Below, piece by piece: positions 1 to 6,036 of a DNA stretch of 6,036 bases. The number at the start of each line of letters is the position of its first letter. The stretch's first letter is position 1. The translations under genes were made by a program, and so were the position numbers. Below the pieces are notes generated by a model. That model made no database searches. It was not told the DNA's origin and saw only the letters and a program-made list of their open reading frames with translations. The stretch covers positions 1 to 6,036 of the forward strand of contig JBJOIT010000087.1 in the NCBI GenBank assembly GCA_046046915.1, given 5' to 3'. The stretch comes from JBEEJZ01 sp046046915 (GTDB taxonomy: Bacteria > Pseudomonadota > Gammaproteobacteria > Burkholderiales > Burkholderiaceae_C).

Positions 1-503
1 ACATTGATGTGAGCCACGGCAAGGGCGTCGGCCGAAAGGTCAGCACCCGTCACCACGACGTCGGGGTAGACCATGGCAGCCAAAATCGCCAGGCTGCCGT
101 TACCGGTGCATAGGTCGAGCACGCGGTGGGTGGACTCGGTCAGCCAGTAGTCGATGGCACCGTTGGTCAGCAGCTCCGCGATCAGGGAACGCGGCACGAT
201 CACGCGCTCGTCCACGTAAAAGGGCACGCCTTGCAGCCAGGCCTCGTGCGTGAGGTAGGCAGCGGGCTGGCGAGTGTTGATGCGGGCCTGGATCAGCTCC
301 TGCACATCGGCTTGGGCCTGCAGGTTGATGTCCTGGTCACCGATCGAGTTGTCTCCAATGAGGACACTTTCCAGCGGTAGGCCCAGGCGCCAAAGCACCA
401 ACCAGCTGGCCTCGTCGTGGGCGTTGTTGGTTCCGTGGCCAAAAGCCACTCCCGCCTCGGTCAGCTGCGCCGCCGAGGTCTTGATCAATTCAGTCAGAGT
501 CAT
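1..503 (-). CDS. prmB: PrmB, 50S ribosomal protein uL3 glutamine N5-methyltransferase (3' end missing)
   Basis: SAM-dependent methyltransferase that modifies a glutamine of ribosomal protein uL3 (L3) in the cytoplasm, from the same family as the release-factor methyltransferase PrmC. The first 167 residues are present; the C-terminal half, including the expected catalytic NPPY motif, lies beyond the left edge. A helical N-terminal domain (about 1-80) is followed by AAYLTHEAWLQGVPFYVDER (81-100) and VIVPRSLIAELL (101-112), a block typical of PrmB. SAM-binding motif I follows as LDLCTGNGSLAI (129-140), then motif II around D155 in TGADLS. The VPRS-I-EL block and LDLCTG motif favour PrmB over PrmC. 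The ATG at 503 matches the family N-terminus. It lies 17 nt after the dapE stop, and the intervening bases (C-rich, few purines) hold no Shine-Dalgarno match, so translation may depend on upstream ribosomes. It is the last gene of the dap cluster seen here. The family call is firm; the substrate is inferred from the family. Confidence 0.93.
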   Translation of the reverse strand, partial: MTLTELIKTSAAQLTEAGVAFGHGTNNAHDEASWLVLWRLGLPLESVLIGDNSIGDQDINLQAQADVQELIQARINTRQPAAYLTHEAWLQGVPFYVDERVIVPRSLIAELLTNGAIDYWLTESTHRVLDLCTGNGSLAILAAMVYPDVVVTGADLSADALAVAHIN

Positions 504-520
504 CTGTGGGGTTGGGTGCG

Positions 521-1693
521 CTAGGTCGCGGAGGACAGCGCCGTCAGGTTTTCCAGCACGCGCCGGTAGATATTTTTCAAGGGCTCAATGTCAGCCACGC
601 GCACATGCTCGTTGATCTTGTGGATGGTCGCATTGGGCGGACCCAGTTCAATCACCTGAGGACAAATCTGTGCAATGAAGCGCCCGTCACTGGTACCGCC
701 CGTGGTGGAGAGTTCAGTCGAGATGCCGGTTTCCGCCTGAATTGCCTTCTGCACGGCACCGACCAAGGTGCCAGGCGTCGTCAAAAACGGCAGGCCGCCG
801 ATGGTCCAGCTCAGATCAAACTCCAGGCCATGACGCTCCAGCACCGCTTGCAGGCGCTGCTGCAGGCGCTCAGGGGTGGACTCGGTGCAAAAGCGGAAGT
901 TGAAATCGACCACCACCGTGCCGGGAATCACGTTGCTCGCCCCGGTGCCGCCGTGGATGTTGCTGACTTGCCAACTGGTAGGAGGGAAGAAGGCATTGCC
1001 CTGGTCCCATTCAATCGCCACCAACTCAGCTAGCGCAGGCGCGAGCATGTGGATAGGATTTTTGGCCAGCTGCGGATAGGCAATATGCCCCTGTATGCCT
1101 TTGACCGTGAGCTTGCCGCTCATGGTGCCGCGCCGGCCGTTCTTGATCATGTCGCCGGTCTGTTCAACCGAGGTGGGCTCACCCACGATGCAGTAGTCGA
1201 GCACTTCGCCGCGCGACTCGAGCAAACGACACATGACCACGGTGCCGTCGTTGGCTGGGCCTTCTTCGTCACTGGTCAGGAGCAGAGCAATGTTAAGGGG
1301 CGCATCCGGATGTGCTGCCACAAACTCCTCGACCGCCACAACAAATGCTGCGAGCGAGGTTTTCATGTCACTGGCACCACGCCCAAACAACTTGCCATCT
1401 CGGTGTGTGGGCGTGAAGGGGTCACTGTCCCACTGATCCAGAGGCCCCGTTGGCACCACATCGGTGTGGCCCGCAAACACCAGGGTCTTGGCTTGGGTTG
1501 TGCTGGTGGCTTTGGCGGTGCGCTTGGCCCAAAGGTTGGATACTCGAAAGTTGTCAGGGCCGCTCACCACGGTTTCGCACACAAAACCCAGGGGGCGCAG
1601 GCGCTCGGCGATCAGTTCCTGGCAAGCAGCGTCATCGGGCGTGACCGAGGCCTGCGAGATCAGTTGCTCGGTCAGGTAAAGGGTGCGGCTCAT
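521..1693 (-). CDS. dapE: Succinyl-diaminopimelate desuccinylase DapE
   Basis: Di-zinc M20-family hydrolase that cleaves N-succinyl-LL-diaminopimelate into LL-DAP and succinate, the last succinylase-branch step before epimerisation to meso-DAP for lysine and peptidoglycan. The 390-residue protein is close to the usual 375-380. The metal and catalytic residues are in order: H76 and D78 in FAGHTDVVPTG, D109 in GRGASDMK, the E143-E144 pair in TSDEEGPA (E143 the expected general base), E172 in IVGEPTS, and H363 in HKINEHV. The dimerisation/lid domain falls at about 185-300, and GGTSDGRFI (332-340) is the usual substrate-site segment. A small low-complexity stretch at about 58-69 (KRTAKATSTTQA) sits in a surface loop and explains the slightly longer length. 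The ATG at 1693 overlaps the stop of the upstream pilus ATPase gene (ATGA, 1690-1693), with only a weak GAAG upstream, which suggests translational coupling. The stop is TAG at 521-523. Confidence 0.97.
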   Translation of the reverse strand: MSRTLYLTEQLISQASVTPDDAACQELIAERLRPLGFVCETVVSGPDNFRVSNLWAKRTAKATSTTQAKTLVFAGHTDVVPTGPLDQWDSDPFTPTHRDGKLFGRGASDMKTSLAAFVVAVEEFVAAHPDAPLNIALLLTSDEEGPANDGTVVMCRLLESRGEVLDYCIVGEPTSVEQTGDMIKNGRRGTMSGKLTVKGIQGHIAYPQLAKNPIHMLAPALAELVAIEWDQGNAFFPPTSWQVSNIHGGTGASNVIPGTVVVDFNFRFCTESTPERLQQRLQAVLERHGLEFDLSWTIGGLPFLTTPGTLVGAVQKAIQAETGISTELSTTGGTSDGRFIAQICPQVIELGPPNATIHKINEHVRVADIEPLKNIYRRVLENLTALSSAT

Positions 1694-2856
1694 CCGTGCT
1701 TCACGTCCAAGGTAATTTCGGTGAAGGATGGGGTGTCATCTTCATCGTCTTCGATCACCAGGGCCGTGGCCTTCTTGGTGAAGTCGTTTTGCATGCGCCA
1801 GAGCAGGTTGGTAGGAGAGTCGGCGTTGGTCAGGCCTTCGGCACGGTCCACGATGCCATCCATGACCAGCCGGGCAATGTCCTGCTCAAAGCCCTGCGAG
1901 CCATCGGCCATGGATTTCTCCATGGCCTCCTTGACACCCGAAAAATCACCTTTTTCAATCAGCTCAGACACCAGGGCGGAGTTGATCAGCACCTCCACCG
2001 CTGGGGTTCTGCCACCGGCGATGGTGCGCAGCAAACGCTGAGAGACGATGGCCTTGAGCGCGGAGGCCAGGTCGCCCAGCAGGGTGGGGCGCACCTCCAC
2101 CGGGTAAAAGCTCATGATGCGGTTCAGTGCCTGGTAGCTGTTGTTGGCGTGCATGGTGGCCAGGCACAGGTGGCCTGACTGCGCATAGGCCACAGCGGCA
2201 GACATCGTGGCGCGATCCCGAATTTCACCGATCAGGATGACGTCCGGCGCCTGGCGCAGGGCATTTTTAAGCGCCACGTCCAGGGATTTGGTGTCTGTAC
2301 CGATCTCACGCTGATTGATGACGGCCTTTTTGTTTTTGAACATGAACTCCAGCGGATCCTCGATGGTGAGGATGTGTCCCGCCAGGGTCTGGTTGCGTGA
2401 CTCGATCATGGACGCCAGGGTGGTACTTTTGCCCGCTCCCGTGGCACCGACCATCAAAATCAGCCCCCGTTTGGCCATGATGAGTTCACCCAGGATAGGC
2501 GGCACCGCCAGGTCAGCCAACTTGGGGATTTCGTTAGGCACGAACCTGAACACCGCCGCGACCGTGCCGCGTTGGCGCATGGCGCTTAAACGAAAACGTC
2601 CGATGCCGGCAATGGGAAAACCGATGTTGAGCTCGCCGGTTTCGTCGAGTTCCTGCAGTTGCTGCTCGCTCACCATTTCGGCGAGCAAGGCGCGTGGTGC
2701 ATCAAACGGCAGCACTTGGCTGTTGATGGGCACCACCACGCCATCGATCTTAATCAGCGCCGGCGAGTTGGCCGACAAATAGACGTCAGACGCTTTTTTG
2801 TCGGCCATCAGGCGCAGGATGCGCTCCATCGTGCCTGGCACACCGTTGCTTGACAT
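1690..2856 (-). CDS. pilU: PilT/PilU-family type IV pilus retraction ATPase, PilU-like
   Basis: Cytoplasmic hexameric secretion-type ATPase of the PilT/PilU group, which powers type IV pilus retraction (twitching, surface sensing, DNA uptake). The 388 residues comprise an N-terminal PAS-like domain (about 1-110, starting MERILRLMADKKASDVYLSA) and a RecA-like core. Visible motifs are Walker A GATGAGKST (137-145), the Asp box IEDPLEF (165-171), Walker B ILIGEIRD (207-214, E211) and the His box GHLCLATMHANN (228-239, H229 and H236). All are intact, so the enzyme should be active. It lacks the AIRNLIRE segment typical of PilT. Instead, ELIEKGDFSGVKEAMEKS (298-315) resembles the PilU version, hence the PilU-like call. 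The C-terminus carries an acidic tail (EDDEDD, 369-374) followed by about 14 residues. The ATG at 2856 is supported by a good ribosome site (AGAGGA, 6 nt away); M10 is a less likely alternative. No other pilus gene is in the window. It lies between dapD (42 nt) and dapE (4-nt overlap). Whether it acts with a PilT elsewhere is unknown. Confidence 0.9.
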   Translation of the reverse strand: MSSNGVPGTMERILRLMADKKASDVYLSANSPALIKIDGVVVPINSQVLPFDAPRALLAEMVSEQQLQELDETGELNIGFPIAGIGRFRLSAMRQRGTVAAVFRFVPNEIPKLADLAVPPILGELIMAKRGLILMVGATGAGKSTTLASMIESRNQTLAGHILTIEDPLEFMFKNKKAVINQREIGTDTKSLDVALKNALRQAPDVILIGEIRDRATMSAAVAYAQSGHLCLATMHANNSYQALNRIMSFYPVEVRPTLLGDLASALKAIVSQRLLRTIAGGRTPAVEVLINSALVSELIEKGDFSGVKEAMEKSMADGSQGFEQDIARLVMDGIVDRAEGLTNADSPTNLLWRMQNDFTKKATALVIEDDEDDTPSFTEITLDVKHG

Positions 2857-2862
2857 GGCCGG

Positions 2863-2868
2863 TCCTCT
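2863..2868 (-). promoter_or_regulatory. Ribosome binding site of the pilU-like gene
   Basis: Reading the minus strand, AGAGGA lies 6 nt before the ATG at 2856. It is the only strong Shine-Dalgarno match in the five-gene cluster and fixes the start of the pilus ATPase at M1 rather than M10. It sits in the 42-nt gap after dapD, which shows no terminator-like hairpin followed by T residues, so read-through from dapD is likely. Confidence 0.7.
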
Positions 2869-2898
2869 GGTTTTTCAGGTGCTGTGAGGAACTGGCGA

Positions 2899-3723
2899 TC
2901 AGTCGCGCAGCAGGTCGTTCAGGCTGGTCTTGGAGCGCGTCTGCGCATCCACGCGCTTCACGATCACAGCGCAATACAGGCTGTACTTGCCGCAAGGGCT
3001 GGGCAGGTTGCCAGACACCACCACGGAGCCTGCAGGAATGCGGCCATAGGTCACTTCACCGGTGGCTCGGTCGTAAATCTTGGTGCTTTGGCCGATGTAC
3101 ACGCCCATGGAGATGACCGAGTTTTCTTCCACGATCACGCCTTCGACCACTTCGGAGCGAGCGCCGATGAAGCAGTTGTCTTCAATGATGGTGGGGCCGG
3201 CCTGCATGGGCTCGAGAACGCCGCCAATACCGACGCCACCCGACAGGTGCACATTCTTGCCGATCTGGGCGCAGGAACCGACGGTCGCCCAGGTGTCGAC
3301 CATGGTGTTTTCATCGACATAGGCACCAATGTTGACGTAAGAGGGCATCAGAATGGCGCCCTTGGCAACATAGCTGCCACGGCGGGCCACGGCGGGGGGC
3401 ACCACACGCACGCCCGTGGCGGCCATTTCTTCTTCGCTCAGGTGCGCAAACTTGGTTTGAACCTTGTCGTAAAAGCCCAGGTCGCCGGCCTTGATGACGG
3501 CGTTGTCTTTCAGGCGAAAGCTCAGCAACACAGCCTTTTTGATCCATTGATGGGTGGTCCACTGGCCCACGCCTTCGCGGGTGGCCACGCGCAGTCGGCC
3601 GGTGTTCAGGCTGGCAATAACGTGCTCCACTGCATCGACCACCTCGGCAGGGGCCGACTTGGGCGATAGGTTGGCACGGTTTTCCCAGGCGGCGTCGATG
3701 ATGGCTTGAACTTGTTGTGTCAT
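2899..3723 (-). CDS. dapD: Tetrahydrodipicolinate N-succinyltransferase DapD
   Basis: Transfers succinyl from succinyl-CoA to 2,3,4,5-tetrahydrodipicolinate, giving N-succinyl-2-amino-6-oxopimelate; the committed step of the succinylase DAP/lysine branch, carried out by a cytoplasmic trimer. From the ATG at 3723 the product is 274 residues, the same length as the E. coli enzyme as I recall it. A helical N-terminal domain (about 1-105) precedes a left-handed beta-helix of hexapeptide repeats (about 106-235), including GAYVDENTMVDTWATVGS (133-150), GKNVHLSGGVGIGGVLEP (155-172) and ARSEVVEGVIVEE (188-200). The expected catalytic residues are D143 and E191, equivalent to D141 and E189 of E. coli. 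The C-terminal part contains SGNLPSPCGKYSLYCAVIVK (237-256). The frame stays open upstream to 3876, but those extra 51 codons lie inside the end of dapC and do not resemble DapD. The start is 10 nt after the dapC stop, with a modest GAAG ribosome site overlapping that stop codon. Confidence 0.97.
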   Translation of the reverse strand: MTQQVQAIIDAAWENRANLSPKSAPAEVVDAVEHVIASLNTGRLRVATREGVGQWTTHQWIKKAVLLSFRLKDNAVIKAGDLGFYDKVQTKFAHLSEEEMAATGVRVVPPAVARRGSYVAKGAILMPSYVNIGAYVDENTMVDTWATVGSCAQIGKNVHLSGGVGIGGVLEPMQAGPTIIEDNCFIGARSEVVEGVIVEENSVISMGVYIGQSTKIYDRATGEVTYGRIPAGSVVVSGNLPSPCGKYSLYCAVIVKRVDAQTRSKTSLNDLLRD

Positions 3724-3733
3724 GTTGGATGCT

Positions 3734-4972
3734 TCAGTTGGAATTTCTGGATTTGACAAATTGAACGATGCGTTGCGCCGCTTCGACGCATTCGGCGGTT
3801 TCAGCCACCAGCGCCATGCGGATACGTCCTCGACCGGGGTTGTGGCTCGAGCCGTTACCGCCCGTGCTGGTGTCACGCGCCAGGTAACTACCTGGCAAAA
3901 CCGTCACATTGTAGTTAGCGAGCAGGTCACGGGCGAAGGCCGCATCGTCACCTTCCACGCCCGCCCACAGGTAAAAACTGGCGTCAGGCAGAGCCACGTC
4001 CAGCACCTCTGACAGCAAAGGCGTGACCTGCGCAAACTTGTCGCGGTACTGGTTGCGGTTCTCCACCACATGCGCCTCATCACCCCAGGCGGCGATGCTG
4101 GCGGCTTGCACCACGGGGCTCATGGCGCTGCCGTGGTAGGTGCGATACAGCAAAAAGGGTTTGATGAGTGCAGCGTCGCCAGCCACAAAGCCGCTGCGCA
4201 TGCCGGGCACATTGCTGCGTTTGGACAGGCTGGTGAAGGCCATCAGGTTCTTGTAGTCGGTACGCCCCAGTTTGGCCGCCGCCTCCAGGCCGCCCAACGG
4301 GGGCTCATCGCGGAAGTAAATCTCGCTGTAGCACTCATCTGAGGCGATCACAAAGCCGTAGCTGTCGCTCAAGGCAAACAATTTTTGCCACTCGGCAAGG
4401 GACATCACGGCCCCCGTGGGGTTGCCTGGCGAACAGACAAAGAGCAGGCGGGTCTTGGCCCACACCGCCTCGGGTACGCCATCCCAGTCGACGGCGAAGT
4501 TGCGTGCCGGGTCGCTGGGGGCAAACCAGGGCGTGGCGCCGGCCAGCAGGGCCGCACCTTCGTAGATTTGATAAAACGGGTTAGGGCACACCACCAGGGC
4601 ATCGTTCTGGTGTGGATCGATCACCGTCTGGGCAAAGGCAAACAAGGCTTCGCGCGAGCCGTTGACCGGCAAGACCTGCGTGGCAGCGTCCAACACCAAG
4701 CCGTAGCGGCGTTGCAGCCACTGCACAAAGCTGGCGCGCAGGGCGGGTTCTCCGGCGGTCGCTGGGTAAGCCGCCAGCCCACTGGGTTGTGCCAGCACGG
4801 CCTCGTTCAAGGCTTGTTGGATAAATGACGGGGTGGCGTGCTTGGGCTCACCCATACCCAAACTGATGGGGCGATAAGCCGGATTGGGCGTCACGCCGGC
4901 GAACAACTGGCGTAAGCGCTCAAAGGGATAGGGCTGCAGGCGCTGGAGCAGAGGATTCAGGGTTGCGGTCAT
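3734..4972 (-). CDS. dapC: N-succinyldiaminopimelate aminotransferase DapC
   Basis: PLP-dependent class I aminotransferase that uses glutamate to convert N-succinyl-2-amino-6-oxopimelate into N-succinyl-LL-diaminopimelate, the step between DapD and DapE. It has 412 residues, slightly long for the family. The N-terminus has NPLLQRLQPYPFERLRQL (6-23), typical of proteobacterial DapC, followed by SLGMGEPKHATP (37-48). PLP-site residues are N184 in SPGNPTG, D212 and Y215 in ASDECYSEIY, lysine K251 in SLSKRSNVPGMRSGF (the Schiff-base lysine) and R259. R385 in GRIRMALV is the expected carboxylate-binding arginine. A glycine/serine-rich loop (about 369-377, STGGNGSSH) just before NPGRGR appears longer than usual. 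The ATG at 4972 has no strong ribosome site. An ATG at 4979 is out of frame. It is the first gene of the cluster, divergent from smc, and its position beside dapD supports DapC over other class I aminotransferases. Confidence 0.94.
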   Translation of the reverse strand: MTATLNPLLQRLQPYPFERLRQLFAGVTPNPAYRPISLGMGEPKHATPSFIQQALNEAVLAQPSGLAAYPATAGEPALRASFVQWLQRRYGLVLDAATQVLPVNGSREALFAFAQTVIDPHQNDALVVCPNPFYQIYEGAALLAGATPWFAPSDPARNFAVDWDGVPEAVWAKTRLLFVCSPGNPTGAVMSLAEWQKLFALSDSYGFVIASDECYSEIYFRDEPPLGGLEAAAKLGRTDYKNLMAFTSLSKRSNVPGMRSGFVAGDAALIKPFLLYRTYHGSAMSPVVQAASIAAWGDEAHVVENRNQYRDKFAQVTPLLSEVLDVALPDASFYLWAGVEGDDAAFARDLLANYNVTVLPGSYLARDTSTGGNGSSHNPGRGRIRMALVAETAECVEAAQRIVQFVKSRNSN

Positions 4973-5111
4973 GGGCCATGATTATCCCGCCATGCAGTAA
5001 GCATCATCCGACGCCCCGTTGGGGCAAGTTATCATTTCGGCCTGGCTTGCCGTGCTAGGTTGGACAAGCTGTCTATACAAATCAATTGCTTGCCTCTATC
5101 AAGCTCGTTTC
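4973..5111. promoter_or_regulatory. Divergent intergenic region between dapC and smc
   Basis: This 139-nt region has no open frame resembling a gene and must hold the promoters of both the dap cluster (minus) and smc (plus), because the two start codons face away from each other. Candidate elements are weak. On the minus strand GATAAT (4981-4986) is one base from the sigma-70 -10 consensus, but it has no recognisable -35 at normal spacing and would leave a leader of only a few bases. On the plus strand TGGACA (5061-5066) is one base from the -35 consensus, but no good -10 lies 16-18 nt downstream. The presence of promoters here is inferred from layout; the exact elements are not resolved. Confidence 0.5.
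5013..5025. repeat. Small GC-rich inverted repeat in the dapC/smc intergenic region
   Basis: GCCCC, loop GTT, GGGGC: a perfect 5-bp stem with a 3-nt loop. It is not followed by a run of T on either strand, so it is not an obvious intrinsic terminator. It lies 41 nt upstream of the dapC ATG and 87 nt upstream of the smc GTG. It could be a small operator or leader hairpin, or chance in GC-rich DNA. Confidence 0.35.
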
Positions 5112-6036
5112 GTGCGTCTCAATTCCATCAAGTTATCCGGGTTCAAGTCCTTTGCGGAACCCACCACCTTTCAGTTGCCGGGCCAACTGGTGGGGGTGGT
5201 TGGGCCCAACGGCTGCGGCAAGTCCAACATCATGGACGCCGTTCGGTGGGTGCTGGGTGAGAGCAAGGCCTCTGAGCTGCGCGGCGAGTCCATGCAGGAT
5301 GTCATCTTCAACGGCACCACCACCCGCAAGCCCGCCAGTCGCTCCAGCGTGGAATTGGTGTTTGAGAACGCCGACCACCGCGCGGGCGGGCAGTGGAGCC
5401 AGTTTCTGGAGATCGCGGTCAAACGGGTGTTGACCCGTGATGGCAGCAGCAGCTACTACATCAATAACCAGCCCGTGCGCCGGCGCGATGTGCAGGATGT
5501 GTTTTTGGGCACGGGCCTGGGGCCCCGGGCCTACGCCATCATCGGCCAGGGCACCATCAGCCGCATCATCGAGTCACGCCCTGAGGAGCTGCGCCTGTTT
5601 CTGGAAGAGGCGGCTGGTGTCTCCAAGTACAAGGAGCGCCGCCGAGAAACCGAAAACCGCCTGAACGACACCCGCGAAAACCTGACCCGGGTCGAAGACA
5701 TCCTGCGTGAGCTGAATGCCCACCTTGAACGGCTGGAACAACAGGCCGAGGTGGCACGACGCTACAAGGCCTTGCAATCCGACGTCACGCTCAAGCAACA
5801 TCAACAGTGGTTTTTGAAGCGGGCCGACGCGCAAGCCGACCAGGCCCGGGTGCACCTCGAGGCTGAAAGTGCCAAAACGGCCCTGGAAGCCAGGGTGGCC
5901 GATGTGCGCCACATCGAGGCTGATCTGGAGGCCGTGCGTCAGGCGCATTACGCCGCAGGCGATCAGGTCAATCAGGCACAGGGCAGGCTCTACGAGGCCA
6001 GTACCGATGTGGGCCGGCTGGAGGCAGAAATCCGGT
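5112..6036 (+). CDS. smc: Chromosome segregation protein SMC, N-terminal part (3' end missing)
   Basis: ATPase of the bacterial condensin complex, which works with ScpA and ScpB to compact and segregate the chromosome. Only the first 308 codons are present; the full protein is expected to have nearly 1,200 residues. The N-terminal half of the ABC-type head is clear: MRLNSIKLSGFKSFAEPTTF (1-20), Walker A GPNGCGKSN (31-39), DAVRWVLGE (42-50), RGESMQDVIFNG (57-68), YYINNQPVRRRDVQDVFLGT (115-134), and YAIIGQGTISRII (141-153) with the Q-loop glutamine region. RLFLEEAAGVSKYKERR (161-177) leads into the first coiled-coil arm, rich in E, R, L, Q and A, from about 175 to the window edge. Walker B, the signature motif and the hinge are off the edge. 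The start is GTG at 5112, chosen because the protein matches SMC from its first residue. The frame stays open upstream without another SMC-like extension, and no clear Shine-Dalgarno sequence precedes it. It is divergent from dapC. Confidence 0.96.
   Translation, partial: MRLNSIKLSGFKSFAEPTTFQLPGQLVGVVGPNGCGKSNIMDAVRWVLGESKASELRGESMQDVIFNGTTTRKPASRSSVELVFENADHRAGGQWSQFLEIAVKRVLTRDGSSSYYINNQPVRRRDVQDVFLGTGLGPRAYAIIGQGTISRIIESRPEELRLFLEEAAGVSKYKERRRETENRLNDTRENLTRVEDILRELNAHLERLEQQAEVARRYKALQSDVTLKQHQQWFLKRADAQADQARVHLEAESAKTALEARVADVRHIEADLEAVRQAHYAAGDQVNQAQGRLYEASTDVGRLEAEIR

Noticed and set aside
848..872. Short direct repeat (tgcaggcgct twice)
   Set aside because: It encodes the LQQRLQA segment of a DapE helix; similar residues with the same codons explain it without invoking a DNA element.
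506..1033. Plus-strand open frame of 175 codons antisense to dapE
   Set aside because: It is fully contained opposite dapE, has no recognisable domain, and its start lies just inside the prmB-dapE junction without a ribosome site.
1049..2041. Plus-strand open frame of 330 codons antisense to dapE and the pilus ATPase gene
   Set aside because: It lies opposite two clearly functional genes with intact motifs. The translation shows no recognisable domain and has the biased composition expected of a reverse-strand reading of GC-rich coding sequence.
2884..3669. Plus-strand open frame of 261 codons, rich in His, Gly and Ala, antisense to dapD
   Set aside because: The His/Gly/Ala composition comes from reading the complement of the repetitive dapD beta-helix codons. 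No family is recognised and dapD is certain.
3724..3876. N-terminal extension of dapD to an upstream ATG at 3876
   Set aside because: The extra 51 codons lie within the dapC coding region in another frame and do not resemble DapD. The ATG at 3723 gives the normal 274-residue protein.
5574..5948. Minus-strand open frame of 124 codons opposite smc
   Set aside because: It is a shadow of the SMC head and coiled-coil coding sequence, with no independent evidence of a gene.

Overview
This window looks like ordinary chromosomal housekeeping DNA from a betaproteobacterium. The best guess is Comamonadaceae (Rhodoferax/Polaromonas-like), from the protein sequences, the moderately GC-rich codon use and the gene order. 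The genus is inferred from memory of related genomes and was not tested. I see no rRNA, tRNA, CRISPR array, insertion sequence or phage gene. Apart from one divergent intergenic region, the window is almost entirely coding.

Left and centre (1-4972, all minus strand): a tightly packed five-gene cluster, read from right to left as dapC, dapD, a pilU-type ATPase gene, dapE and prmB. prmB runs off the left edge. Gaps are 10 nt (dapC/dapD), 42 nt (dapD/pilU), a 4-nt ATGA overlap (pilU/dapE) and 17 nt (dapE/prmB). This spacing is typical of one transcription unit. DapD, DapC and DapE catalyse the three consecutive steps of the succinylase branch of diaminopimelate/lysine synthesis: succinylation of tetrahydrodipicolinate, transamination, and desuccinylation to LL-DAP. 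All three keep their expected catalytic residues. PrmB, which methylates a glutamine of ribosomal protein uL3, is at the end of the unit.

The odd member is the gene between dapD and dapE. It encodes a complete PilT/PilU-family type IV pilus retraction ATPase, closer to PilU than to PilT, with an unusual acidic C-terminal tail. It has the clearest ribosome binding site in the cluster and overlaps dapE, so dapE translation may be coupled to it. This is the most interesting point in the window, though it may be a normal, conserved arrangement in this family.

Right (4973-6036): a 139-nt divergent intergenic region with a small GC-rich inverted repeat, then the first 308 codons of smc on the plus strand, starting at GTG. 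Smc is the chromosome condensation ATPase. The window holds its N-terminal head half and the beginning of the coiled coil.

I found no convincing undescribed system. Several long antisense open frames lie over the dap genes, but they are best explained as shadows of GC-rich coding sequence.
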